Below, piece after piece: positions 1 through 7,595 of a stretch of DNA of 11,099 nucleotides. Under the pieces are notes generated by a model. The model had not been told where the DNA came from. It made no database searches and saw nothing but the letters and a program-made list of their open reading frames with translations. The stretch is from positions 1 through 11,099 of the forward strand of contig CAJPUK010000069.1 in NCBI GenBank assembly GCA_905373785.1. The letters are read 5' to 3'. Positions within the stretch are counted from its first letter, which is position 1, and the number at the start of each line of letters is the position of its first letter. Source of the stretch: an uncultured Johnsonella sp. (GTDB taxonomy: Bacteria; Bacillota; Clostridia; Lachnospirales; Lachnospiraceae). A program made the translations under genes and the position numbers.

Positions 1-204
1 TTGAGAAAGGGTTGCGGGTATGATTGAATTATACGGAGTTTTTTATAAACTAATAATCACAAACCATTATAATTGTTTATGTTGCCAACTCTCCGATAAA
101 TCATTGCAGTATATTGTTACATAAATATCAGTCTCAAAAAACTACCAATTTCGTCAAAAAAATAACGAAGCGTAATAAATATTCAAATTTAAATAGTTTA
201 GCTA

Positions 205-233
205 TTGATAAGCCTTTGATTTTAGGATACAAT
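205..233 (+). promoter_or_regulatory. Candidate sigma-A promoter of the gcv operon
   Basis: A -35 box TTGATA (205-210) and a -10 box TACAAT (228-233) are separated by 17 bases, each one or two bases from the sigma-A consensus. A perfect TATAAT follows at 235-240 but has no -35 box at 16-18 bases; it may be an overlapping alternative. Transcription would start near 240, leaving about 140 nt of untranslated leader before gcvT. The region is very AT-rich, so chance matches are common. No operator for a known regulator was recognised. Confidence 0.5.
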
Positions 234-248
234 GTATAATATTACAGA

Positions 249-272
249 GTATATTGGTTAAAGCCGATATAT
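249..272 (+). other. Hairpin in the gcvT leader
   Basis: The arms ATATTGG (251-257) and CCGATAT (264-270) pair with one G-T wobble around a six-base loop, TTAAAG. Two further pairs at the base (249-250 with 271-272, one a wobble) extend the stem to 9 bp. It would lie about 10 nt from the predicted transcript 5' end. There is no T-run after it, so it is not an intrinsic terminator. A role in 5'-end stability is only a guess. Confidence 0.35.
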
Positions 273-380
273 CTTTATAAAATAATAACTCCTTTAGCTA
301 AAAATACAAGTCAAAATTGTAACAATTGTTTAGTGAAAAGGATTGTGATTAAATTTCTTAATTATATAAGGAGGCAGATT

Positions 381-1472
381 ATGGAACTAAAGACACCATT
401 ATATGATGCTCATGTTAAGGCAGGAGGCAAGATTGTACCATTTGCAGGTTTCCTTCTCCCTGTGCAATATGAAAAAACAGGTGTTATTAAGGAACATATG
501 GCAGTCAGAACTCAAGCGGGACTTTTTGATGTCTCACATATGGGCGAGGTACTTTGCAAAGGTAAGGATGCACTTGCAAATTTACAGAAAATACTCACAA
601 ACAACTTTGACAACATGGTGGACGGTCAGGCGAGGTACAGCCTTATGTGTAACGAGAAGGGTGGAGTTGTAGATGACCTTATCGTATATAAGAAAGGCGA
701 GAATGACTACTTTATAGTTGTTAATGCCGCAAACCGTGAGAAGGACTTTAACTGGATGCTTGAGCATAAGTTCGGAGATGTTGAATTTACCAATGTATCG
801 GATGATTATGCACAGCTTGCACTCCAAGGTCCTAAGGCTATGGAGATCTTAAGAAAGCTTACCAAAGAAGAGAGTATTCCTCAAAAATATTACCATGCGG
901 TATTTAATGGAGAAGTTGCAGGAATTCCTTGTATAGTATCAAAGACAGGCTATACAGGTGAAGATGGAGTAGAGCTTTACCTTGAAAGCAAGTATGCCGA
1001 GCAAATGTGGAATAAACTTTTGGAAGCAGGGGCAGAGGAAGGGCTTGTACCTTGCGGACTCGGAGCAAGAGATACACTGCGTATGGAAGCGGCTATGCCT
1101 CTTTACGGACATGAGATGAATGACGATATAAGCCCTCTTGAAACCGGACTTAAATTTGCCGTAAAGATGGACAAACCTGACTTTATAGGCAAGGCTGCCA
1201 TAGAGGCAAAGGGTGAGCCTAAGATAAAGAGAGTAGGACTTAAGGTAGTAGGCAGAGGTGTTATAAGAGAAGAGCAGGATGTTTTGGCAGACGGCAAGGT
1301 AATAGGTCACACAACTTCAGGAACACATTGCCCGTATCTTGATTATCCGGTAGGTATGGCACTTATTGATGCTAAATATTCAGAGCTTGGTACAAAGCTT
1401 GAAGTTGAAGTAAGAGGTCGTAAAGTCGAAGTAGAAGTGGTTGCACTTCCTTTTTATAAGAGAGATAAGTAA
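381..1472 (+). CDS. gcvT: Aminomethyltransferase (glycine cleavage system T protein)
   Basis: T protein of the cytoplasmic glycine cleavage system. It takes the aminomethyl group from the lipoyl arm of GcvH, releases ammonia and forms 5,10-methylene-THF. The 363-residue product has the family's usual length. Visible motifs: the N-terminal TPLYDAH (5-11), VSHMGEV (51-57), GGVVDDLIVY (94-103) with the catalytic-region aspartates D98/D99, GYTGEDGVELY (191-201), and GLGARDTLRMEAAMPLYGHE (227-246), followed by the folate-binding C-terminal domain. I chose the ATG at 381 because AAGGAGG lies six bases upstream (368-374). The frame stays open to a GTG at 333, but those 16 codons lack homologous character and would bury the ribosome binding site. 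First gene of the operon, 38 bp before gcvH. Nothing is odd or missing. Confidence 0.97.
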   Translation: MELKTPLYDAHVKAGGKIVPFAGFLLPVQYEKTGVIKEHMAVRTQAGLFDVSHMGEVLCKGKDALANLQKILTNNFDNMVDGQARYSLMCNEKGGVVDDLIVYKKGENDYFIVVNAANREKDFNWMLEHKFGDVEFTNVSDDYAQLALQGPKAMEILRKLTKEESIPQKYYHAVFNGEVAGIPCIVSKTGYTGEDGVELYLESKYAEQMWNKLLEAGAEEGLVPCGLGARDTLRMEAAMPLYGHEMNDDISPLETGLKFAVKMDKPDFIGKAAIEAKGEPKIKRVGLKVVGRGVIREEQDVLADGKVIGHTTSGTHCPYLDYPVGMALIDAKYSELGTKLEVEVRGRKVEVEVVALPFYKRDK

Positions 1473-1510
1473 TTAAGAGAGCCAAATAATTATTCAAGGA
1501 GGATAGATAT

Positions 1511-1885
1511 ATGTCAGTAGAAAAGGGTTTATTGTATGCAAAATCTCATGAGTGGGTAAAAGAAGAGGGTGGTGAGTTTGTTGTAGGAATCACCGATTAT
1601 GCCCAATCAGAGCTTGGAGATTTGGTATTTGTAAATCTTCCGGAAGAAGGAGATGAAGTTACAATGGGTGAATCTTTTGCGGATGTAGAGTCAGTAAAGG
1701 CTGTTTCAGACGTACTCTCACCTATTTCAGGTGTTGTAAGTGCTATTAATGAGGCAATCTTAGATGCACCTGAAAGTATCAACTCATCACCATATGAGGC
1801 ATGGTTTATTAAGGTAAAGGATGTTACAGATAAAGAAGAGCTTCTTAGTGCTGAGGAGTATGAGGAGTTCTTAAAGACCCTTTAA
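1511..1885 (+). CDS. gcvH: Glycine cleavage system H protein (lipoyl carrier)
   Basis: Small lipoylated shuttle protein that carries the aminomethyl intermediate from the P protein to the T protein and presents the reduced lipoyl arm to LpdA. The 124-residue product has the usual length. The lipoyl attachment lysine is K63 in the motif DVESVKAVS (58-66). Other family marks are HEWV (13-16), GITDYAQSELGD (26-37) and the C-terminal NSSPYEAWFIKV stretch. The ATG at 1511 has AAGGAGG (1496-1502) eight bases upstream. Its only visible lipoylation enzyme is the lplA product encoded downstream. Being short and expressed near gcvT, it can be made in excess over the large P subunits, as expected for a shuttle; the 145-bp gap and hairpins after it fit such differential expression, although that is inference. 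Confidence 0.97.
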   Translation: MSVEKGLLYAKSHEWVKEEGGEFVVGITDYAQSELGDLVFVNLPEEGDEVTMGESFADVESVKAVSDVLSPISGVVSAINEAILDAPESINSSPYEAWFIKVKDVTDKEELLSAEEYEEFLKTL

Positions 1886-2030
1886 TTTTAGATTGAGTTT
1901 ACCAAATCAATACACAGAATGTGTATGGTTTTACGGCAGATATACATTCTGTGAAAAGTAAATGAATAAAAACATTTACCAAATAGGTTTTATGGTGTGG
2001 TATTAAAATATAAGAAAGGTGGTGTAATAT
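1886..2030 (+). other. gcvH-gcvPA gap: two hairpins flanked by a direct repeat
   Basis: Hairpin A pairs 1913-1926 with 1940-1953 (14 bp, one G-T pair, 13-base loop); its outer arms are CACAGAATGT and ACATTCTGTG. Hairpin B pairs GTAAATG (1958-1964) with CATTTAC (1973-1979) around eight bases. The decamer TTTACCAAAT occurs at 1898-1907 and again at 1975-1984, the second copy overlapping the 3' arm of hairpin B. The first copy could therefore compete weakly for the same 5' arm. No U-tract follows either hairpin, so readthrough is expected. The gcvPA ribosome binding site AAAGGTGG (2015-2022) lies clear of both hairpins. Confidence 0.5.
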
Positions 2031-3344
2031 ATGGGAAAATACATTCCCAATACAGAGGCGGAGCAAAAGGCTATGTTATCCGAGATAGGTTTTTCATCTT
2101 TTGACGACTTGTTTGCACATGTTCCAAAGGAAGTAAAGCTTACGGGTGAGCTTGATATACCTTCAGGTTTATCAGAACTTGAGGTTCGCCGAGATATGAC
2201 AAGTTTGGCTGAAAAAAACAAGATATTCTCTACTATTTTCAGAGGAGCGGGAGCTTACAAACATTTTATTCCTTCTATTGTTAAAAGTGTTATATCAAAG
2301 GAGAACTTCCTTACTTCATATACACCTTATCAGGCAGAGACCAGCCAGGGTGTTTTACAGTCAATATATGAGTATCAGACTATGATAGCTGATATTACAG
2401 GTATGGACGTATCCAATGCATCAATATATGACGGTGCATCCGCTGCGGCTGAGGCGGTAGCTATGTGTCGTGAAAGAAAAAGATCAAAGGCTTTAATCTC
2501 ATCACTTGTGCATCCTGATACCATATCAACTATCAAGACCTATTGCCACGGCAACGGTATGGAAGTTGAGATGATACCCGAAAAGGACGGAGTGACGGAT
2601 GTTGAGTATATAAAGGCTCATGCAGATGCAGCTACAGCTTGTGTATTTGTACAGCATCCTAACTACTACGGTAACTTTGAAGCTGCAAAAGAGATAGCCG
2701 ATATTACACATGAAGCAGGTGCAAAGTACGTTATGAGCGTGAATCCTATATCACTTGGTATAGTAAAGACACCTAGAGAATACGGTGCGGACGTAGCCGT
2801 GGGTGACGGACAGCCGCTTGGTCTTTCCATTGCGTTCGGCGGACCTTACTTAGGTTTTATGGCTTGTACTGACGATCTTAAGAGAAATCTTCCGGGAAGA
2901 ATAGTAGGTCAGACCGAGGATAAGCAGGGTAGAACAGGTTATGTACTTACATTACAGGCAAGAGAGCAGCATATAAGAAGAGAAAAGGCATCAAGTAATG
3001 TATGCTCCAATCAGGCACTTTGTGCGTTGGCAGTAGGCGTATATCTTGCAGCAGTAGGAAAAGAAGGACTTAAGGAAGTTGCAACACTTTGTACCTCAAA
3101 GGCACATTACATGGCAAAAGAACTTGAAAAGATAGGATTTAAGCCTGAGTACAAGGCTGACTTCTTCCATGAGTTTGTAACAACATCCGAAGTATCTTCC
3201 GAAAAAGCACTTAAGGCACTTGAGGAAAATGGAATCCTGGGAGGTTATCCTCTTGATGACAAGAGAATACTTTGGTGCTGTACAGAGGTTAACGGAAAAT
3301 GCTGTATAGATAGGGCAGTAAGTATCTTAAAGGAGGTGAAGTAA
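2031..3344 (+). CDS. gcvPA: Glycine dehydrogenase (decarboxylating) subunit 1, P protein alpha
   Basis: One of the two subunits of the pyridoxal-phosphate glycine decarboxylase, the form with the P protein split in two that is common in Bacillota and archaea. It corresponds to the N-terminal half of single-chain GcvP and helps shape the active site, but the PLP-binding lysine is in GcvPB. The 437-residue product is of usual length. Motifs: GAGAYKHFIP (72-81), SYTPYQAETSQG (96-107), SIYDGASAAAEA (131-142), QPLGLSIAFGGPYLGF (261-276) and RREKASSNVCSNQ (316-328). The start ATG follows AAAGGTGG with about eight bases of spacing. Its stop codon overlaps the next gene's start as TAATG, and a perfect AAAGGAGGTGA sits inside its last codons. 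This implies translational coupling and equal output of the two subunits, which act as a heterotetramer in known examples. Confidence 0.97.
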   Translation: MGKYIPNTEAEQKAMLSEIGFSSFDDLFAHVPKEVKLTGELDIPSGLSELEVRRDMTSLAEKNKIFSTIFRGAGAYKHFIPSIVKSVISKENFLTSYTPYQAETSQGVLQSIYEYQTMIADITGMDVSNASIYDGASAAAEAVAMCRERKRSKALISSLVHPDTISTIKTYCHGNGMEVEMIPEKDGVTDVEYIKAHADAATACVFVQHPNYYGNFEAAKEIADITHEAGAKYVMSVNPISLGIVKTPREYGADVAVGDGQPLGLSIAFGGPYLGFMACTDDLKRNLPGRIVGQTEDKQGRTGYVLTLQAREQHIRREKASSNVCSNQALCALAVGVYLAAVGKEGLKEVATLCTSKAHYMAKELEKIGFKPEYKADFFHEFVTTSEVSSEKALKALEENGILGGYPLDDKRILWCCTEVNGKCCIDRAVSILKEVK

Positions 3345-3346
3345 TG
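3328..3346 (+). promoter_or_regulatory. Coupled start: perfect Shine-Dalgarno and TAATG overlap for gcvPB
   Basis: AAAGGAGGTGA lies within the last codons of gcvPA, seven bases (counted from AGGAGG, 3331-3336) before the gcvPB ATG at 3344. The TAA stop (3342-3344) and the ATG share one base. This is the strongest ribosome binding site in the window and fits termination-reinitiation with equimolar subunits. Confidence 0.85.
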
Positions 3347-4840
3347 TTAATATTTGAAAAAAGCAGAGCCGGCAGATGCTGTACTTTATTTCCTCCTTGT
3401 GATGTAGATGTGGTTGAAGTACCGGCTAAGGATAAAAGAGAACTTGAATTACATCTTCCGGAACTTTCAGAAACCGAACTTAGCAGACACTATACCGAGC
3501 TTGCTAAAAAATCAAGAGGTGTCAACGACGGATTCTATCCTTTAGGTTCCTGTACTATGAAGTACAATCCTAAGGTAAATGAAGACATTGCCGCTTTACC
3601 GGGATTTGCAGAGATACATCCTCTTCAGCCTGAGCATACAGTTCAAGGTTGTCTTGAGGTTATACAGACTATTGAAAAGCATTTATGTGAGATTACAGGT
3701 ATGGATAGGCTTACAGTGCAACCGGCAGCCGGAGCACATGGTGAGTTTACCGGGCTTATGCTTATAAAGGCATACCATGAAAGCAGAAAGGATACCAAGA
3801 GGACTAAGATCATAGTTCCCGACTCAGCACACGGAACCAATCCGGCAAGTGCTACTATGGCAGGATACAAGGTAGTATCCGTTCCGTCAGCTCCTGACGG
3901 TTGTGTCGATCTTGAAAAGTTCAAGGCTGTTTTAGGTGACGATATAGCGGGACTTATGCTTACCAACCCTAATACTGTAGGACTTTTTGATAAGAACATA
4001 CTTGAGATTACAAAGCTTGTGCATGACTGTGGCGGACTTAACTACTATGACGGTGCTAACCTTAATGCCGTTATGGGTGTGGTAAGACCCGGAGATATGG
4101 GCTTTGACGTAATACACCTTAATCTGCATAAGACCTTCTCAACACCTCACGGTGGAGGCGGTCCGGGAAGCGGAGCTGTAGGCTGCAAGAACTTACTTGT
4201 AGAATTTATGCCGGGAGTACTTGTAGAAGGTGACAGCGAGAAGAAATTCGTTAAGCAAAGCAATACCATAGGAGATATGAAGGCTTTCTATGGCAACTTC
4301 TTAGTAGTTGTAAAAGCTCTTACCTATATAAAGACCCTTGGTAAGGAAGGCATACCACAGGCTTGTAAGAATGCGGTGCTTAATGCAAACTATATGATGG
4401 ATAAATTAAAAGACCTTTATACCATGGCATATGATGAGGTATGTATGCATGAGTTTGTTATGAGCCTTGAGGACTTAAAGCACAAGACCGGAGTTTCCGC
4501 TATGGATGTAGCAAAAGCACTTCTTGATAACGGAATGCATCCGCCAACAATGTACTTCCCGCTTATAGTACATGAAGCTTTAATGGTAGAGCCTACAGAA
4601 ACCGAGTCAAAAGAAACTCTGGATAATGCTATAGCAGTATTCAGGAAAATTTATGAACAGGCACAAAAGAGCAAACCTACAGATACTGTTGATATTTCAT
4701 ATAGAAGTATGATTAGTAAGATGTGTGAACTTATTCAAAATTCTCCAGAAGCAATTCATGAAGCTCCTCTTACCACACCTGTAGGAAGACTTGACGAAGT
4801 TAAGGCGGCAAGAGATCCGATTCTCAGATACAAATGGTAA
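3344..4840 (+). CDS. gcvPB: Glycine dehydrogenase (decarboxylating) subunit 2, P protein beta
   Basis: PLP-carrying subunit of glycine decarboxylase. With GcvPA it removes CO2 from glycine and moves the aminomethyl group onto the lipoyl arm of GcvH. The 498-residue length matches the family. The Schiff-base lysine is K263 in LNLHKTFSTPHGGGGPG (259-275). Other motifs are YPLGSCTMKYNPK (65-77), TVQPAAGAHGEF (124-135), PDSAHGTNPASA (159-170) and NYYDGANLNAVMG (233-245). The N-terminus (MLIFEKS followed by a DVDVVEVP segment) resembles homologues and supports the start at 3344. It is coupled to gcvPA by the one-base overlap. A 123-bp gap with a hairpin follows. No truncation or active-site change is visible. 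Confidence 0.97.
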   Translation: MLIFEKSRAGRCCTLFPPCDVDVVEVPAKDKRELELHLPELSETELSRHYTELAKKSRGVNDGFYPLGSCTMKYNPKVNEDIAALPGFAEIHPLQPEHTVQGCLEVIQTIEKHLCEITGMDRLTVQPAAGAHGEFTGLMLIKAYHESRKDTKRTKIIVPDSAHGTNPASATMAGYKVVSVPSAPDGCVDLEKFKAVLGDDIAGLMLTNPNTVGLFDKNILEITKLVHDCGGLNYYDGANLNAVMGVVRPGDMGFDVIHLNLHKTFSTPHGGGGPGSGAVGCKNLLVEFMPGVLVEGDSEKKFVKQSNTIGDMKAFYGNFLVVVKALTYIKTLGKEGIPQACKNAVLNANYMMDKLKDLYTMAYDEVCMHEFVMSLEDLKHKTGVSAMDVAKALLDNGMHPPTMYFPLIVHEALMVEPTETESKETLDNAIAVFRKIYEQAQKSKPTDTVDISYRSMISKMCELIQNSPEAIHEAPLTTPVGRLDEVKAARDPILRYKW

Positions 4841-4897
4841 AAATCTATAGACAAGAGCCTTAAAGTTTGAGATGAATATTATGTGATACTGTGTAAA

Positions 4898-4923
4898 AGG
4901 GATGCCTGTACTAAGGTATCCCT
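4898..4923 (+). other. Hairpin between gcvPB and lplA
   Basis: AGGGATGCC (4898-4906) pairs with GGTATCCCT (4915-4923) over 9 bp with one G-T wobble, around the loop TGTACTAA. The following bases are AAGTATTAAAT, with no U-tract, so this is a poor intrinsic terminator. Partial termination or protection of the upstream gcvP message from 3' exonucleases is possible but inferred. The rest of the 123-bp gap shows only the lplA ribosome binding site AGAGGA (4950-4955). Confidence 0.5.
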
Positions 4924-4963
4924 AAGTATTAAATATAAATTTCAAAAGTAGAGGATAGTAATA

Positions 4964-5962
4964 ATGATAGAAAAAATCACATATATAGAAAGTCGACAGA
5001 CTTACCCCTATAAAAACCTTGCAGTTGAAGAACATTTGCTGCTTAATTGTGAAAAGAACCAATGTATACTGTATCTTTGGCAAAATAGGAATACTATTGT
5101 AATAGGCAGAAATCAAAATGCTTGGAAGGAATGTCTTGTAAGTAAACTTGAAGCGGATGACGGTTTTATAGTAAGAAGACTTTCAGGAGGAGGAGCAGTA
5201 TACCACGACCTTGGCAATCTTAATTTTACCTTTCTTGTAAATAAGGACAACTATAATCTGGATAAACAATTACAGGTAATAATAGAAGCAGTCGCCAAGT
5301 TTGGGATTACGGCTGTAAAGTCGGGGCGCAATGATATACTGATAGACGGAAAGAAATTTTCGGGAAATGCCTTTTATGAAACAGGCTCACAGTGTTATCA
5401 CCATGGAACCATAATGTTCAATGTAAATATTGACGAACTCTCAAAGTATCTTACCGTTTCCAAAGAAAAACTCAAATCAAAGGGAGTGGATTCGGTAAGG
5501 TCAAGAGTTGCAAACCTCACAGATTTTAATAAAGATATAACACTTGAGAGCTTAAAGAAGAGTCTTTTTGAAGCATTTGAAGAAGTTTATAACTTGAAGG
5601 CAAATGTTATAGAGTTTGAAGATCTTGATCAAAAAGATATAGAAAAACGTACAGCACATTTTGCTTCATGGGATGTGATCTTCGGTAAAAGAATAGACTT
5701 TCAGCATGAGGTTTCAAAACGCTTTGAGTGGGGGCAGTTACTTATACAGTTTAATGTAGACAGCGGATTTATAAAAGATATAGCTATGTTTTCAGATGCT
5801 ATGAAGACTGAATTTGTACCGAAACTTGAACAGGGTTTGAAAAATTGCAAGTATAGCAGAAGAGAAATCTGCTCTGCACTGGAGGGAGTTTCTCTTTTAG
5901 ATGAGTCTGAGAAGGCTATGAAAAAAGATATAATTTTGTGGTTTGAAGAATTAGATCTATAG
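4964..5962 (+). CDS. lplA: Lipoate-protein ligase A
   Basis: Activates free lipoate with ATP to lipoyl-AMP and transfers it to lipoyl-domain lysines; here the obvious acceptor is GcvH K63. The 332-residue product has the full large and small (C-terminal accessory) domain layout, which favours a true ligase over the shorter octanoyltransferases LipB or LipM. Motifs: IVIGRNQNAW (45-54), RRLSGGGAVYHDLGNLNF (71-88), GRNDILIDGKKFSGNAF (121-137) with K131 matching the catalytic lysine of E. coli LplA, and HHGTIMFNVN (146-155). The ATG at 4964 has AGAGGA eight bases upstream. No lipA or lipB is in the window. Placement between the P- and L-protein genes ties it to the glycine cleavage complex and suggests use of scavenged lipoate. 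Confidence 0.93.
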   Translation: MIEKITYIESRQTYPYKNLAVEEHLLLNCEKNQCILYLWQNRNTIVIGRNQNAWKECLVSKLEADDGFIVRRLSGGGAVYHDLGNLNFTFLVNKDNYNLDKQLQVIIEAVAKFGITAVKSGRNDILIDGKKFSGNAFYETGSQCYHHGTIMFNVNIDELSKYLTVSKEKLKSKGVDSVRSRVANLTDFNKDITLESLKKSLFEAFEEVYNLKANVIEFEDLDQKDIEKRTAHFASWDVIFGKRIDFQHEVSKRFEWGQLLIQFNVDSGFIKDIAMFSDAMKTEFVPKLEQGLKNCKYSRREICSALEGVSLLDESEKAMKKDIILWFEELDL

Positions 5963-5987
5963 ATATCTGAGTCGGTCTTAATAAATA

Positions 5988-6022
5988 CGGTATACTGATG
6001 TTTAAAAAGCATTGGTATACCG
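5988..6022 (+). other. Hairpin between lplA and lpdA
   Basis: The arms CGGTATACTGATG (5988-6000) and CATTGGTATACCG (6010-6022) form 13 continuous pairs including two G-T wobbles, with a nine-base loop TTTAAAAAG. It is followed by ATAGAAAAATC, so there is no U-tract and it does not look like a functional terminator on this strand. It begins 25 bases after the lplA stop. The remaining bases up to lpdA (to about 6080) show no clear promoter. A transcript-stabilising or processing role is inferred from position only. Confidence 0.55.
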
Positions 6023-6093
6023 ATAGAAAAATCAGGCGAGCTTTAGCTTGGTTATGTTTTATCAAGTAATACAGTAAACGGTAAGGAGACATG

Positions 6094-7497
6094 ATGGAAA
6101 ATAAATTTGACCTTATAGTCGTAGGTGCAGGTCCGGGAGGTTATGTTGCTGCACTGAAGGCGGCAAAGCTCGGACTTAAAACTGCCGTTATTGAAAAAGA
6201 CAGGGTAGGCGGTACCTGCCTAAACAGAGGGTGTATACCCACAAAGGCTATGATACATGCAACCTCTGTATATAAAGAGATAAAGGCAGCCGCTGAATAC
6301 GGTATTTATGCAGAGGGTGTAAGCTATGACTATGAGAAGATTCTTGCTTACAAGCAGGATGTTATAGATAAACTTTGCACAGGAGTTGAACATCTTTTTA
6401 AAACCAATTCAATAACTTATATTAAGGGTAAGGGCAGGATCGAAAAGGATGGAAGTATAACAGTTACGGATGGAGAAGGTGCGGGAAGCTACGAAGCAAA
6501 GCATACAATACTTGCAGTAGGTTCAAAACCTGCCCTTATACCTATTCCGGGACTTGATAACGAGGGTGTACTTACAAGTGACGATCTTTTCAAATTGGAG
6601 AAGGTGCCTAAGAGCCTTGCCATAATAGGCGGAGGAGTAATAGGAGTCGAGTTTGCTTCCATATTCTCAGCTCTTGGAACCAAGGTAACCATACTTGAGG
6701 CACTGCCTTCCATACTTGCAAACATGGACAAGGATATATCTCAAAATCTTAAGCTTATACTTAAGAAAAGAAATATAGATATACATACAGGTGTATCCGT
6801 AAGCAAAGTAGAAAAGGAAGCGGACGGATTAAGTTGCCACTATGTGGAAAAAGAAAAGGAAGAAAAAATCACAGCACAGTATGTGCTTTGTGCAGTAGGT
6901 AGAGTTCCGAATACAGAGGGACTTTTCGGAGAAGGTGTAGAGCTTGAAATGGAACGAGGTCGTGTTATAGTAGACGAGCACTTTAAGACCTCAATGCCCG
7001 GAGTTTATGCGATAGGCGATCTTATAAAGGGTCTACAGCTTGCACACCTTGCAAGCGCACAGGGTATATGCCTTGCAGAGGAGCTTGTAGGAGAAGAAAG
7101 AAGCATTGACTTAAGTTTGGTACCCGGCTGCGTATACACAGATCCCGAGATTGCTTCTATAGGTATTACGGAAGCTGATGCCAAGGCAAGGGGTATAGAA
7201 ATAAGTGTAGGAAAGTTTATGATGAGTGCCAACGGTAAATCACTCATTTCAAAAGAAGAGCGTGGATTTGTAAAGATACTCGCAGATAAAGCAAGTAAAG
7301 AAGTACTCGGAGCACAGATGATGTGTGCAAGAGCTACTGATATGATAGGAGAGTTTGGAACCGCAATTGCCAATAAGCTTACGGTAGATCAGCTTCTAAA
7401 GGCTATGAGAGCACACCCTACATACAATGAGGCTGTAGGAGAGGCACTTGAGGATGTATTCGGAGAGTGCGTACATTCAGCACCTAAGAAAAAATAA
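6094..7497 (+). CDS. lpdA: Dihydrolipoyl dehydrogenase (glycine cleavage system L protein)
   Basis: FAD flavoprotein that reoxidises the dihydrolipoyl arm of GcvH and passes electrons to NAD+. The 467-residue product begins with the FAD-binding VVGAGPGGY (9-17). The redox-active disulfide is C42/C47 in GGTCLNRGCIPTK (39-51). The NAD domain carries GGGVIG (179-184) with an acidic residue at the end of the second strand (E202), favouring NAD over NADP. The C-terminal catalytic dyad is H441/E446 in AHPTYNEAVGEA. There is no N-terminal lipoyl domain, unlike some clostridial homologues. Two ATGs stand in tandem at 6091 and 6094. I prefer 6094 because AAGGAG (6083-6088) is five bases from it and only two from 6091. 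With no 2-oxoacid dehydrogenase genes here, service to the glycine cleavage system is the likely job. Confidence 0.95.
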   Translation: MENKFDLIVVGAGPGGYVAALKAAKLGLKTAVIEKDRVGGTCLNRGCIPTKAMIHATSVYKEIKAAAEYGIYAEGVSYDYEKILAYKQDVIDKLCTGVEHLFKTNSITYIKGKGRIEKDGSITVTDGEGAGSYEAKHTILAVGSKPALIPIPGLDNEGVLTSDDLFKLEKVPKSLAIIGGGVIGVEFASIFSALGTKVTILEALPSILANMDKDISQNLKLILKKRNIDIHTGVSVSKVEKEADGLSCHYVEKEKEEKITAQYVLCAVGRVPNTEGLFGEGVELEMERGRVIVDEHFKTSMPGVYAIGDLIKGLQLAHLASAQGICLAEELVGEERSIDLSLVPGCVYTDPEIASIGITEADAKARGIEISVGKFMMSANGKSLISKEERGFVKILADKASKEVLGAQMMCARATDMIGEFGTAIANKLTVDQLLKAMRAHPTYNEAVGEALEDVFGECVHSAPKKK

Positions 7498-7524
7498 ATA
7501 GTCATATAGATTTTAAGCAATATA

Positions 7525-7595
7525 ATGAAGCTGCTATGTAAGTATACTTTTACAATTAACTTGGAGACCGGAAATACTTTATATAGCAGCTTTAT
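7525..7595 (+). other. Long stem-loop between lpdA and fhs
   Basis: Positions 7525-7541 pair with 7579-7595 over 17 pairs (two G-T), centred on AAGCTGCTAT (7528-7537) and ATAGCAGCTT (7583-7592). After a single bulged base (T7578), GTAT (7542-7545) pairs with ATAC (7574-7577). That makes 21 pairs around a 28-base loop at 7546-7573 containing GGAGACCGGA. This is the largest structure in the operon, and it separates the glycine cleavage genes from the folate genes. The bases after it (TATGTAAATAAAAG) hold no U-tract, so it is not a standard terminator. An RNase III-type processing site or mRNA stabiliser is possible. Confidence 0.6.

Larger units (their letters stand above)
1..380 (+). other. 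Non-coding region upstream of gcvT
   Basis: No convincing gene is present on either strand; the frames open at the left edge close within 27 bases. Content: the candidate promoter at 205-233, a leader hairpin at 249-272, a weak inverted repeat TTCGT/ACGAA (150-154 / 165-169) and a small AATTG/CAATT repeat near 316-330. The conserved cores of the glycine riboswitch were looked for and not found. Confidence 0.6.

Noticed and set aside
1..27. Possible C-terminal tail of an upstream gene (frame ending in TGA at 25-27)
   Set aside because: Only eight codons are visible, with no family signal and no other support; another frame also closes at 21-23.
333..380. GTG at 333 as the gcvT start, giving a 16-residue longer protein
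   Set aside because: The ATG at 381 has an ideal AAGGAGG six bases upstream and gives the standard N-terminus; the extension does not resemble T proteins.
4964..5962. Octanoyltransferase (LipM/LipB type) instead of LplA
   Set aside because: The 332-residue length with a C-terminal accessory domain and the lysine before FSGNAF fit LplA; the shorter cysteine-dependent LipM architecture does not.
4898..6022. Hairpins at 4898-4923 and 5988-6022 as intrinsic terminators
   Set aside because: Neither stem is followed by a T-run, and the genes after them complete the same pathway, so full termination is unlikely.
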